This document shows, one piece after another, positions 26,129 through 36,247 of a DNA stretch of 64,000 nt. The first letter of the stretch is position 1. Every line of letters starts with the position of its first letter. The DNA is taken from NCBI GenBank assembly GCA_023228125.1, contig JALOBT010000005.1, positions 20,568 through 84,567 of the forward strand, given 5' to 3'. Position numbers and translations under genes: made by a program. The notes under the pieces are model-generated. The model was not told where the DNA came from, searched no databases, and saw nothing but the letters and a program-made list of their open reading frames with translations. This DNA comes from Candidatus Cloacimonadota bacterium. GTDB taxonomy: Bacteria > Cloacimonadota > Cloacimonadia > Cloacimonadales > Cloacimonadaceae.

Positions 26129-27607
26129 CTACGGGGAGCTGAAATGCAGATCAATGCTGCGGGTGTAAGGCTCTTTCACGTTTTGGCGCAGGCTGGCTTC
26201 TATTTTCCCAAAGGGAAGCTTATAGGCGGCTTTGCATTCAATTCGGATGGCACTGCGGCCCAGAGACTCATAGCCCAGATCACCCTCATTGGGCACGATC
26301 ATTTTGAAATTCGCACTATTCCAGATCGTGTAGGCCAGCAAGAACTTGAGGCCTTCATTCTGATAGGCGAAGCTATGATGCCACCAGGATCCGGAGGAGA
26401 AGGCGGCATTCTTTTCTTGGTAGTGATAGCGAGCGGAAAAGGCGATCTCCCAAAACTCCCTAATCTCTTGCGAACCCGCAATCTGAAAGCGGTAATGCAA
26501 GGGGATACTACTAACGTAGCTGCTGTCTATGGCACTCAGAATCTGGCGGTCTATCAGCTTGAGACTGCCTTGCGCAAAGCTATTTTGATCGCGATAGCGG
26601 AGCCGGACACTACTCTGCGAGAGCCAATCCGGACCAGTGATCGAGCCCAAACTGCGGCACAACACTGCGCCGGCATCCAGTTTGAGGTTTGGGATCAGCT
26701 TTACCGAGGCTTCGGCACTGATTTCTGATCTTTCATTTAGAGAGCTGAGGCGGAGGGGCTGCGCTGCATAAGCCGGACGCTGATATTTGCCGATATAGCC
26801 ATAGCGCCATCTCTGCCAAAAGATGCCGCTTTGCAGCTCCCATCCGGTTTTGAGCGAGGCTCCTTCTTTTTGGATGGCACTCTCCAGGCTGAGTTTGTGA
26901 TCTCCCAAAGAGGCCCGGCCAAAGAAGCTGCCTACTTGCAAAAGCGAATCCTGGCCGGCTTTAGCAAAACCCCGCTCATAATGCTGTTGGTAGAGCAAGG
27001 CTCCCAGTTGGCATCTATCGCCGGCATACCAGAGTGCTACAGAACCAATTTCCTCTTTGCTGCTGCTGAGGTATTCGCCTTTAGTTCTGGGCAGGGTGCT
27101 GATCTTACCCTCGGTGAGCTTTACATCTCTTTGTAGCCCAGAAACTATCGCCATCAAATAGCAATTCTTATAGCCCAGATTCAGGGCCAGGCCTTGCGGG
27201 GAAAAGCTCTGAGGATGCGCAGGACTCAGCAGCCGGGGCGCAGCATTGGCTCTGGCAAAGACCAGCCCTTCTCCCAGCTCGGGGCGAAAATTGCCGATGA
27301 TGATCTGATCATAAAACTTCGCCTGCAAATTGCCGTATAGCCGCTCACCGGATTTGATCCCGCCTTTGATTACGATTTCCCCTTGCTCCAAATGCAGATG
27401 GCTCAGCAGATAGCTATCATCCCGCTGATAAACGCTCATTTTGGCAGCGATCTTAGACGTCTGGAGGTTTTGATAGATTTCAGCGCTGGCCTGATCCGCT
27501 CCTTCTTCGTAAAGCAGCTCTGGCAGGCTTATGATATCAAGGTCGGTCTCTTGTGCGCAGGTATTTGCTATACAGAAACATAGCAGTAAAGATAAGAGAA
27601 ACTTCAC
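26129..27607 (-). CDS. Exported beta-barrel-like protein
   Basis: 492 residues from a GTG at 27607 whose GTGA overlaps the stop of the upstream gene by 4 nt. A signal peptide (1-19, ending NTCAQ) is followed by an acidic N-terminal segment with a helix-hairpin-like SLPELLYEEGADQASAEIYQNL. After that come alternating hydrophobic and aromatic strands (ELGEGLVFARANAAPRL, GKYQRPAYAAQPLRL, SARYHYQEKNAAF) ending in SIDLHFSSP. The strand rhythm and closing aromatic strand suggest an outer-membrane barrel. No family is recognised with certainty. It is paired with another barrel-like gene and an ABC ATPase upstream. Confidence 0.65.
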   Translation of the reverse strand: MKFLLSLLLCFCIANTCAQETDLDIISLPELLYEEGADQASAEIYQNLQTSKIAAKMSVYQRDDSYLLSHLHLEQGEIVIKGGIKSGERLYGNLQAKFYDQIIIGNFRPELGEGLVFARANAAPRLLSPAHPQSFSPQGLALNLGYKNCYLMAIVSGLQRDVKLTEGKISTLPRTKGEYLSSSKEEIGSVALWYAGDRCQLGALLYQQHYERGFAKAGQDSLLQVGSFFGRASLGDHKLSLESAIQKEGASLKTGWELQSGIFWQRWRYGYIGKYQRPAYAAQPLRLSSLNERSEISAEASVKLIPNLKLDAGAVLCRSLGSITGPDWLSQSSVRLRYRDQNSFAQGSLKLIDRQILSAIDSSYVSSIPLHYRFQIAGSQEIREFWEIAFSARYHYQEKNAAFSSGSWWHHSFAYQNEGLKFLLAYTIWNSANFKMIVPNEGDLGYESLGRSAIRIECKAAYKLPFGKIEASLRQNVKEPYTRSIDLHFSSP

Positions 27608-28353
27608 CAACTAAGTTCCAGGGAAATAGCCTGGCTGGGATCCAGCTTGGGATGAGTGCGAACAGCGTAGATCAGGCTGAGGCTCTCCACCTTGACTTTG
27701 AAGCCCAGGCCAAAGCGGCTGTCTTCGTTTTGCCAGGAGCCATAGAGGCTCAAAAACTGGTTTAATTCCGTATTCACGCCCACCCTGAAATTATCCTGGT
27801 AGTTCTTGCTGTAAAAATACCCCAGCGCAGCCTGCAAATCCGGGCCCAATTGTCCCATCAAACTGAGGCTGGCCTCCTCTTCATCATGGGTCAGGCGCAG
27901 CATTTTCAGCTCTGCGGCAAAGCTCTGTTGCTCATAGCCCAGGCCCAGATCGTAGCAAAAGGAATACTCTGCATCGGAATCCTGGATCGCGTCATAGAGC
28001 AGATGGCCGGTAGCACCGAGGCAGATGCCCTGGTAAGAGTAATTCAGATTCAGATAAGGATTGTGCAAAGTGTAATCTTGATGATGCAGGTAGGTGCTGC
28101 CCAGAGCAAGATGCAAATCGTGCCTGGAGAGGGCATTATGCACAGAAAAGACATTGATTCCGGGAACAGAAAAGGGGCGGTGATAAGAAAAGCTCAACCC
28201 TGAGGTTTGCAAAACGGGAGAGATGGCACAGTCCGCTACGGAATCAGAGATTATGCTGAGCCCGCCCAAGGCAGTACCCGCAGCCGAACAGGATATACAA
28301 AAGGCCAAAAGGGGCACTGACGACAGGACTATAAAGAGCAGCACCCGCTTCAT
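27604..28353 (-). CDS. Exported beta-barrel-like protein, PorV/OMP type
   Basis: 249 residues from ATG 28353 (an in-frame TTG lies two codons upstream; neither has a strong ribosome site). The signal peptide is about 1-23. The mature part reads as short amphipathic strands: GLSFSYHRPF, LHLALGSTYLHH, YSFCYDLGLGYEQQ, RFGLGFKVKVESLSLIYAV. It ends in SLELSW, a typical barrel C-terminal strand. NALSRHDLHLALGSTYL resembles N-terminal strands of PorV/PorQ-like proteins. It is 9 bases downstream of the ABC ATPase and overlaps the larger barrel gene by 4 nt. The function is unknown. Confidence 0.6.
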   Translation of the reverse strand: MKRVLLFIVLSSVPLLAFCISCSAAGTALGGLSIISDSVADCAISPVLQTSGLSFSYHRPFSVPGINVFSVHNALSRHDLHLALGSTYLHHQDYTLHNPYLNLNYSYQGICLGATGHLLYDAIQDSDAEYSFCYDLGLGYEQQSFAAELKMLRLTHDEEEASLSLMGQLGPDLQAALGYFYSKNYQDNFRVGVNTELNQFLSLYGSWQNEDSRFGLGFKVKVESLSLIYAVRTHPKLDPSQAISLELSW

Positions 28354-28362
28354 AATCAACTA

Positions 28363-29466
28363 TTAATACAGGGTTAATTCACTCTCAGGATCAAAGAAAT
28401 GAGCTTTGGTCATATCCACGGTGACGGGCAGTTCCAGACCCACTTTGGGTAGCTCTTTGGGATCGAAACGCGCCACAAAACTGAATTGCGCAGTCTTGAG
28501 CACTACGTGAAACTCATTGCCCAAGGGCTCCACCAAATCACAGACTGGGGTGAATTTTTGCGGGAATTCGGCCATGCTATCGTGCCTTGCGTCGTAGATA
28601 TCTTCAGGACGGATGCCCATGATAATCGCTTTGTTTTCATAATCTTTGAGCTTGGTCTGCTGATCCTGGGTGAGCGATAGCACATAGTCTCCGCTATCAA
28701 AGACCAGAGCAGCATCTTTGCGCAGCAATTTGCCGGGAACCATATTGATGGCGGGACTTCCGATAAAGCCGGCTACAAAGATATTGGCAGGATGATTGTA
28801 GATATCCAGCGGTGTATCGATCTGCAAAATGATCCCGTCTTTCATCACCACGATGCGATCTGCCATAGTCATGGCTTCCACCTGATCATGCGTTACGTAG
28901 ATCATCGTGGTTTCCAGAGTCTTATGCAGCTTCACGATCTCCGCGCGCATGGCTACGCGCAGTTTGGCATCGAGATTGGACAAAGGTTCATCAAAGAGGA
29001 AGACCTTGGGATTGCGAACTATGGCGCGCCCCAGTGCCACTCTTTGACGTTGACCGCCGGAAAGCTGGCCGGGCTTGCGGGTCATCATGCTTTCGATGCC
29101 CAAAAGAGCCGCAGCGGCTTCCACTTTCTTCTTGATTGCGGCTTTGGGCTCTCTACGCAGCTTCAGGGCAAAGGCCATGTTATCATACACAGTCATATGC
29201 GGATAGAGGGCATAATTTTGAAAAACCATGGCAATATCACGCTCTTTGGGAGGCTTGTTATTCACCAGATTATCGCCGATGTGGATATCTCCGCTGGAAA
29301 TATCTTCGAGGCCTGCGATGAGGCGCAAAACTGTGGTTTTCCCGCAGCCAGAAGGCCCTACCAGGACCATAAATTCCTTGTCTTCCGCCACAAAATTCAC
29401 GTCTTTGACGGCATGAAAGCCGTTGTCATAGAACTTGTTCAGGTTCTTTACTACTATCTTTGCCAT
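28363..29466 (-). CDS. ABC transporter ATP-binding protein, UgpC/MsmK type
   Basis: 367 residues, typical of the sugar-importer ATPase family with a C-terminal TOBE regulatory region. Walker A is GPSGCGKT at 37-44, Q-loop VFQNYALYPHMTV, signature LSGGQ at 135-139, Walker B FLFDE at 156-160 and H-loop VTHD. The TOBE half has IMGIRPEDIYD and a closing DPESELTLY. It would energise uptake of a sugar or glycerol-phosphate-type solute, but no permease or binding protein is nearby. It may serve several importers, as MsmK does in streptococci. ATG 29466 has AAAGGAGTTTGCC upstream. Confidence 0.93.
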   Translation of the reverse strand: MAKIVVKNLNKFYDNGFHAVKDVNFVAEDKEFMVLVGPSGCGKTTVLRLIAGLEDISSGDIHIGDNLVNNKPPKERDIAMVFQNYALYPHMTVYDNMAFALKLRREPKAAIKKKVEAAAALLGIESMMTRKPGQLSGGQRQRVALGRAIVRNPKVFLFDEPLSNLDAKLRVAMRAEIVKLHKTLETTMIYVTHDQVEAMTMADRIVVMKDGIILQIDTPLDIYNHPANIFVAGFIGSPAINMVPGKLLRKDAALVFDSGDYVLSLTQDQQTKLKDYENKAIIMGIRPEDIYDARHDSMAEFPQKFTPVCDLVEPLGNEFHVVLKTAQFSFVARFDPKELPKVGLELPVTVDMTKAHFFDPESELTLY

Positions 29467-29528
29467 GGCAAACTCCTTTGAAAAATGAGATTTCTAAAAT
29501 CTATGATAAATGTCAAGCAGGAAATTCT

Positions 29529-31175
29529 TTACTTTCGGATGACCACTGCATTGCGTCCAGATTCTTTGGCATCATACATCGCAATATCTGCCATGTGGAT
29601 GTACTCACTCAACTTTTTGAGCTGGATATTACCGAGCAAATTTTCACAATAAGCACCGATGCTTACGGTGATTTTCATCTGCTTTTTCTGGTATCTAAAT
29701 ATACGTTTTTCGATCTTTTTACGAAAGCTCTCCATCATTTCTTCGCAGTGCTGAGGATTGGTATCGAACAGCACAATTAAGAATTCATCTCCCCCATAGC
29801 GAACTATGATATCACTATGACGGAATGCTTTAGAGAGCATTTCTCCCAGTTCTTTCAAGACATAATCGCCGGCGGTATGGCCATACTTATCGTTTATCGT
29901 TTTAAATTCATCGATATCAAGGATGGTGAAGCAAACCGGAGTATTGTGCCGTGCAGCCAAAGCCAGGATCGGCATGAGATTGTTATCCATAAAACGCCGG
30001 TTGCGCTGTCCGCTGAGCTGATCCGTAAGAGAAAGCTCTCCCACTTCTCTATACAGATCTTCAATCTTCTCAAAATTCATCTGGATATTCTCCACATAGC
30101 TGCTGTTGCGCAGGCTGGTCTGATTTGAGAGCTGTAGAAAACTCCTTTCCACATAGCGCATACTGAGCTTGTAGGTCTTGTGATCGCAATGCATTCTGAG
30201 GTATTTTGAGATTTCGATCAACCGTTCCCAACACTTGTGCAGGAAGTAGTTTGAAGCTTTGAAGCTATGGATAGAATCGTGAAACTTATCCTGAAACCCG
30301 CTGAGGTAATTTCCCGCAAAAAAGTGCAGGGAATGCAGTTGTCTGGAATTTAGAATAGATTCGTGAAACTTGATCAGATCTTGGTAGTAGTGCATCTTTT
30401 CGGCTGGAGAGACTTGTTTGTCATCCAAAAGGAAGAGCTCATAGCCCACTCTGGCAGTATTCAGGCATTCCTCTCCCCGGATTTTCTCGTAAAGATTGTA
30501 AAGCAGAGCTTTGTAATATTTACTTCTTTTGAACCAGGATAGGGTAAACAGCCAGCTTGTGAGCAAAAACAGAGTGGCCTCCGGACCTCCTTCATCCCAG
30601 ACCCGGGTGGCCAAATCAAGCATCAGCTTTATCTTTGATTCTGCATCGCTGTGAACACCAAAGATATTGGCTTTGCTAAGCTCGTACATCGCATAGAAGC
30701 AAAGCTGATCCGAACCCACTTTAGCATACAAATCTTCTGCCAATTCTTGTGCAGCTTTTTCAAAACCGATTTCCGAATATAGATACATCAATTGCAAGCC
30801 ATCAAAGAGCTTGATAGAGCTTGGGTCTTTTTCAAAATACTGCTCCAGAATCTTTATGGTCTGAGTATAAAAACGGGAATAATTCAAAATCGGGAGATGG
30901 TTGAGAATGCGAAAGAACTGATAGAGTTCGCTTTTGCGCAGTATCTTTTGGGAGCTTACAAACATAAAAGCTGCGTTAAAAAACACCGCAACCGAGGCTA
31001 AGAAATCATCGTTGAAGATGTCGTTTTCCATATTGAGAGACACTTCTTGAATCAGCTTCTTGATCTGCTGATCTCTTATTTCTCCGCTGGTTTTAAAAAC
31101 ATCATGGGCCAAGCTGCAGATTTCGCTGATAGCCTCAGGCTTTAGCTGGCTCATACTTGCAATATCAATAGTCAC
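29529..31175 (-). CDS. Diguanylate cyclase with TPR-like helical N-terminus
   Basis: 548 residues, no signal peptide or membrane segment. Residues 1-370 are helical and TPR-like, probably a cytoplasmic sensor or partner-binding part. The C-terminal GGDEF domain (about 380-548) has an intact active site GGDEF at 461-465 and an inhibitory I-site RHSD at 452-455, so it should make cyclic di-GMP with product inhibition. The start is GTG 31175, overlapping the FtsB-like stop by one base. AAAGGA lies upstream, and a later ATG lacks a ribosome site. Cotranscription with FtsB-like and PurA genes may tie c-di-GMP to growth. Confidence 0.9.
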   Translation of the reverse strand: MTIDIASMSQLKPEAISEICSLAHDVFKTSGEIRDQQIKKLIQEVSLNMENDIFNDDFLASVAVFFNAAFMFVSSQKILRKSELYQFFRILNHLPILNYSRFYTQTIKILEQYFEKDPSSIKLFDGLQLMYLYSEIGFEKAAQELAEDLYAKVGSDQLCFYAMYELSKANIFGVHSDAESKIKLMLDLATRVWDEGGPEATLFLLTSWLFTLSWFKRSKYYKALLYNLYEKIRGEECLNTARVGYELFLLDDKQVSPAEKMHYYQDLIKFHESILNSRQLHSLHFFAGNYLSGFQDKFHDSIHSFKASNYFLHKCWERLIEISKYLRMHCDHKTYKLSMRYVERSFLQLSNQTSLRNSSYVENIQMNFEKIEDLYREVGELSLTDQLSGQRNRRFMDNNLMPILALAARHNTPVCFTILDIDEFKTINDKYGHTAGDYVLKELGEMLSKAFRHSDIIVRYGGDEFLIVLFDTNPQHCEEMMESFRKKIEKRIFRYQKKQMKITVSIGAYCENLLGNIQLKKLSEYIHMADIAMYDAKESGRNAVVIRK

Positions 31176-31486
31176 TATTCTGAATCCTTTGCCGGCACAA
31201 AGCGGAATACCTTTTCACCCGGCTTGATAAGTCCAAATTGCTCACGAGCTGCTTTTTCCGCAGCATCACTGTCTGTTTTAAGGCGTAGATTCTCCTTAGC
31301 CAGAGAGTCGTTTTCTGCCTTGTAATACTGTAGCTTAGCTTCCAGAATCTCTACCTTTTTGCGCTCACGATAGGTCTTGTAGATGCTATTCCTATTCAAA
31401 AACGCAGTCCCTATGATAAGGGCTACGATTGCCGCCCAATACAGGTAGCGGATTATCTTGGGAGTCTGCTTTCCTTTTGCTCTCAT
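31175..31486 (-). CDS. FtsB/DivIC-like septum formation initiator
   Basis: 103 residues from ATG 31486, which overlaps the DUF362 stop by 4 nt. A longer frame from 31654 runs backwards through the DUF362 gene and is not credible. Layout: basic cytoplasmic start, one membrane segment (about 12-30), a coiled coil with heptads (34-72, VEILEAKLQYYKAENDSLAKE) and the family-typical REQFGLIKPGEKVF (81-94). FtsB-type proteins bridge FtsL and FtsQ in the divisome. It sits between a DUF362 gene and a GGDEF gene, far from a classical division cluster. Confidence 0.82.
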   Translation of the reverse strand: MRAKGKQTPKIIRYLYWAAIVALIIGTAFLNRNSIYKTYRERKKVEILEAKLQYYKAENDSLAKENLRLKTDSDAAEKAAREQFGLIKPGEKVFRFVPAKDSE

Positions 31487-32610
31487 TTCAAAAACATCCT
31501 GGCGACAAAAGACTTGTGAATATCTATGGCCTGAGTAGGGCAAAGTTCGTGACAGCACATGCACTTGATGCAGATGTCTTTGTCCACCTTCGGAAATCCA
31601 TCCTGCTGCCAGGCAAGGGCTGAGACTGGACAGCTTTTCACACAAACTCCGCACCGCACACAGCGCTCGCTAACCTGCGGATAGTAATAATAGATTTGTC
31701 TGAAGGCATAGCGCAGAGCTTTGGGCATATATTTCAGGCTTTCCTTGCTCATCTTGACCATCCTAATATCGACATCCGGAAGTCTGTGATGGATAAAGCT
31801 ATGTGGCACCTTGATCCTGGAGGGCAAGATTCCCTCGCGATGCAACGCACCCCAGAGATAGGGCACATCGGTGACTTTGAGGCCCATCATTTGCGCGGCT
31901 ATGGTATCCAGGGCCGGGATGTTGTCCGAGCCCATCAAAAGGCCAAAGGGCTTGGGATTGCCGGCAGAAGGGCCATTGCCATCCATACCCACGATCCCAT
32001 CTATGATGCTATAGGTGATCTTATTGCGGCACAAACCGTAAAGTGCCAAAAGCAGCTCGGCAAAACTCCTGGTATCCGGGTTCAATCTGTGATATTCGCT
32101 TTTGATCATGCCGGGGACGAGGCCGTAGAGATTCTTCAAAGCTCCGGTGTAGGTCATCAGGGAATGTGTCTTGTATTTGGCCACGTTAATCACAATGCCG
32201 CATTGGAATAGCACTTCCGAGACCTTGACAGGAATCCCGTCATACTTCAGTTCCCGATAGCCCGAAGTGGAGAGATTTACCAGCTTGATGGGATATCGCT
32301 CTGCCAGATCTTGCCAGCCACAGGTCTCCCAGACTTTTTGCACCGAAACCGTGCCACCGGGACTATCCCCCATCCAGACTTCCTTTTTGCGCTTCAGGAA
32401 ATAACGGATAATGGCTTCCAGGACTACGGGATGCGTGGTGACAGCGCGGTCTGGATGATAGGCACCCAATGTGTTTGGTTTGATCAAGACCCGTTTACTG
32501 CGTTTTAGCTTGGGATCCCGAAGTTGGTCAAACCACTGGCTCACCGCATCTTCTATGGCGGGAAGATCATAGCTGTCTATGGCGCGAATCTGAACTATGG
32601 GCTGTTTCAT
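31483..32610 (-). CDS. DUF362 protein with two 4Fe-4S clusters
   Basis: 375 residues. An N-terminal DUF362 domain (about 35-265: RVLIKPNTLG, WMGDSPGGTVSVQKVW, INVAKYKTHSLMTYTGALKNLYGLVPG) is followed by a bacterial-ferredoxin pair: CVRCGVCVKSCP near 299 and CIKCMCCHELCP near 328, each with CxxCxxC plus a distant CP. The clusters imply electron transfer. The reaction of DUF362 proteins is not established. It overlaps its neighbours on both sides (4 nt each). No signal peptide, so it is cytoplasmic. Confidence 0.9.
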   Translation of the reverse strand: MKQPIVQIRAIDSYDLPAIEDAVSQWFDQLRDPKLKRSKRVLIKPNTLGAYHPDRAVTTHPVVLEAIIRYFLKRKKEVWMGDSPGGTVSVQKVWETCGWQDLAERYPIKLVNLSTSGYRELKYDGIPVKVSEVLFQCGIVINVAKYKTHSLMTYTGALKNLYGLVPGMIKSEYHRLNPDTRSFAELLLALYGLCRNKITYSIIDGIVGMDGNGPSAGNPKPFGLLMGSDNIPALDTIAAQMMGLKVTDVPYLWGALHREGILPSRIKVPHSFIHHRLPDVDIRMVKMSKESLKYMPKALRYAFRQIYYYYPQVSERCVRCGVCVKSCPVSALAWQQDGFPKVDKDICIKCMCCHELCPTQAIDIHKSFVARMFLK

Positions 32611-33782
32611 TCAGTTTTAAGAGAATCTTTGAGCTTAAAGGAACTGAGGTACAAGCTAAGGCTGAGATTGATCTGTGTGGTTTTAAATTCTGCGGCCACA
32701 GCGCTGAGGACAGAGACATTGAGGCTGCCATCGGAGAATAAATAGCCAAATCCAGCGCTGATAAAGTGTTGCGAATTATCTTCCACGGGCAGGGTGCGGG
32801 CTACATCTTCCCAAAAGATCGATTCATCGGCATCTTCGTTGGTATTTTCAGGAAGTAGCAGCGTCCCATCCCAGACATTGGATTTGTAGAAATAGCCAGC
32901 GCGATAGATTATATTGCCATCCCGGCGTTCGCCGCCCAGATGAATGGAATAGCGATCCTCGTAATGCTCGTCAATAGCAGAATCCTGGCTGTATCTGAAA
33001 TCTGAAGAAAAGCGATAGCGGTCTCTGGCATAGCTGAGCCCGGCACCTAGCTCCAGGGGTAGCACTGTGTCGTACTGGGCATAGCGCAGGTCCCAATCCA
33101 GATTCGTGGGCAGAGTCATAGAAAAGCCTGCAGCCAGATCGTTTGTATGATAAAGAATTCCGGGCTGCACCCTGAGGGCATATTTATACTCTTGAATCCG
33201 GTCATAAGTCTTCAGAAAGGTCACATCGTCCAGATAGTGGATTTGATTGTGCAAGGAAAGTCCCAAATTGAGACAATCCAAGACCTGGTAATTTGCCATT
33301 CCGCTGAACTGATGCAGATAATATTGGGGATAGCGGGTGATCATATCATTACCTTGATTGATCAGGATCGAAAAATCATCCAGCACCAGGGATTTGGGAT
33401 TGCTATACATGATCGCCGTGGCCAGCTTTGACCCCAAGGGAAAGCTAAAACCAAAGATGCCAGAGGGCAAGGGTGAGCTATAGCGGCTGGGAAAAACCAG
33501 GCCATAGGCATCGATGGGAGGCTTGATAATTACTTCCGTAAAGACCCGGGGGTTTTCCACCAACATGATAGCGGGATTGAGCAAAGCCCCTTGCGCCGAG
33601 CCCAACACGCCGGTACCGGTATAGCCGCGTCCGGCAGCTTCCACTCCCAAATAATTAAGGGAATAGGCCTCGTACATGGGGTTTGTGTATTGAGGCGATC
33701 GAAGCACAAACAGGGTGTCCGCACTTTGGGCACCAAGTGCCGAAGCAAATACCAGACAAAAGATAAAAAGGCGTAGTTTCAT
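32607..33782 (-). CDS. Exported OmpP1/FadL-like outer-membrane protein
   Basis: 391 residues. Signal peptide 1-18 (ending ALGAQS). The mature start (NYLGVEAAGRGYTGTGVLGSAQGALLNPAIM) is the hallmark of OmpP1/FadL- and PorV-type barrels, in which an AAGRG.TG.... NPA segment opens the barrel. Further strands follow, ending near TQINLSLSLYL with a short basic tail. These proteins transport hydrophobic compounds or act as shuttle components, and the role is not settled here. It is 19 bases downstream of purA and overlaps the DUF362 start by 4 nt. ATG 33782 follows AGGAGCATAA. Confidence 0.78.
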   Translation of the reverse strand: MKLRLFIFCLVFASALGAQSADTLFVLRSPQYTNPMYEAYSLNYLGVEAAGRGYTGTGVLGSAQGALLNPAIMLVENPRVFTEVIIKPPIDAYGLVFPSRYSSPLPSGIFGFSFPLGSKLATAIMYSNPKSLVLDDFSILINQGNDMITRYPQYYLHQFSGMANYQVLDCLNLGLSLHNQIHYLDDVTFLKTYDRIQEYKYALRVQPGILYHTNDLAAGFSMTLPTNLDWDLRYAQYDTVLPLELGAGLSYARDRYRFSSDFRYSQDSAIDEHYEDRYSIHLGGERRDGNIIYRAGYFYKSNVWDGTLLLPENTNEDADESIFWEDVARTLPVEDNSQHFISAGFGYLFSDGSLNVSVLSAVAAEFKTTQINLSLSLYLSSFKLKDSLKTE

Positions 33783-33801
33783 TTATGCTCCTATTTCTTG
33801 A

Positions 33802-35082
<1,281 letters not shown>

Positions 35083-35094
35083 TTAGGTTTTCAC

Positions 35095-35121
35095 CTTATA
35101 TAGTTAAAGCTCTTTTGTCAA
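35095..35121 (-). promoter_or_regulatory. Candidate purA promoter
   Basis: On the minus strand TTGACA (35121-35116), 15 bases, TATAAG (35100-35095), about 30 bases before the purA ATG. Both hexamers are near consensus but the spacing is short. Confidence 0.4.
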
Positions 35122-35270
35122 TGTAAATCTTGGGTGATAAGACAAAGTGCAAGCTGAAATATATTCATATCTGCCAAGCAGAGCAGGCTGCATCAAAGGT
35201 AGAAAGGTAGATAGAAAGGTAGATAGTATAATCCTATATGTATTTGAGCCCTTCTCCCTCTCCCCAAAGC

Positions 35271-35349
35271 CTTGATCATGTCTTCATCTACCCTTAATCA
35301 AGCGTTAATTCTTAACGCTTGATTAAGGGTAGATGAAGACATGATCAAG
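35271..35349. repeat. Long hairpin element, copy B
   Basis: Two perfect 38-base arms around a TTC loop centred on 35310, in the gap between purA and the divergent cutC. The core CTTAATCAAGCGTTAA is identical to copy A at 12573-12649. Outer arm bases differ from copy A in both arms together. Flanks (about 35220-35396) match copy A in inverted orientation. The nearby 35190-35235 stretch also holds three copies of GGTAGA(A/T)AG. Confidence 0.9.
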
Positions 35350-35482
35350 TTCCCAAAAGCAGAGAGAGGCGCCCAAGAATGCTGGTTTATCCTGAGATTT
35401 CCCGAACAAATATCATTTGACAAAAAGCCACTACACTTAACGATGTGGATAATGCTTTAAAATATGGAAAAAGAGGTAGATC

Positions 35483-36247
35483 ATGGCAATAATGGATTCC
35501 ACTTCCCAGCAGCCTGCACTGCTACTGGAAATCTGCACCGATAGCGCAGACGCGGCACTGGCGGCAGAAGCGGCTGGTGCAGATAGGATTGAGCTCTGCT
35601 CTGCGATCGAATCAGGAGGGCTGACTCCCTCTTATGGCTGCATCAAACGCTGTTCAGAGCTGCTCAAGATCCCGATCCAGGTCTTGATCCGTCCCCGCTG
35701 CGGAGATTTCTGCTATTCTGAGAATGACTTTTTGCAGATGCTGGAAGATATTGCCATGGCAAAACTAACAGGCGTTCAGGGCATCGTATCCGGTGTATTG
35801 AATTCCGACGGCAGCGTAGATATTTGTAGGACAGAGCTTTTGGTGAAACAGGCTCAGCCTCTCAGCTTTACTTTTCACCGGGCCTTTGATCTGGCCCATG
35901 ATCCCGTTCAGGCTTTGGAGGATGTGATCCGCTGCGGTGCTACCCGGCTTTTGAGCTCTGGTCAAGAGCTGACTGCGGAAGAAGGAATTGCTCTACTAAG
36001 CGAGCTTGTCGCTCTGGCGGATAACCGCATCATCATCATGCCTGGAGCCGGTATAAATGCAAAAAGCATCGGTAAGCTTCTGGCACCAAAGCTCTTTAGA
36101 GAGTTTCACATGACAGCCAGGATGTTTTCAGATACCGAGACCAAGATCCCAACCGGATTGTCCGGGCGTGATCCCATTGCCCAAGAAGGCTTTTGGCACA
36201 CGGACATTCAGAAGATTAAGAGCGTAAAAAAAAGGATGAACACATGA
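35483..36247 (+). CDS. cutC: CutC family protein
   Basis: 254 residues with a TIM-barrel pattern. Landmarks are LLEICTDSADAALAAEAAGADRIELCSAIESGGLTPSYG, VLIRPRCGDFCY, GVLNSDGSVDI, FTFHRAFDLAHDP, GATRLLSSGQ and FREFHMTAR near the C-terminus (quoted in parts). CutC was first named for copper tolerance, but that role is disputed and the enzyme activity is unknown. ATG 35483 is preceded by AAAGAGGTAGATC. It overlaps mlrC by 4 nt (ATGA), so the two are cotranslated. It is one of only four genes on the plus strand. Confidence 0.9.
   Translation: MAIMDSTSQQPALLLEICTDSADAALAAEAAGADRIELCSAIESGGLTPSYGCIKRCSELLKIPIQVLIRPRCGDFCYSENDFLQMLEDIAMAKLTGVQGIVSGVLNSDGSVDICRTELLVKQAQPLSFTFHRAFDLAHDPVQALEDVIRCGATRLLSSGQELTAEEGIALLSELVALADNRIIIMPGAGINAKSIGKLLAPKLFREFHMTARMFSDTETKIPTGLSGRDPIAQEGFWHTDIQKIKSVKKRMNT

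Noticed and set aside
31487..31654. Longer N-terminus for the FtsB-like protein
   Set aside because: The extension overlaps the Fe-S cluster codons of the DUF362 gene and ends before a better ATG with a 4-nt overlap and a membrane segment directly after it.
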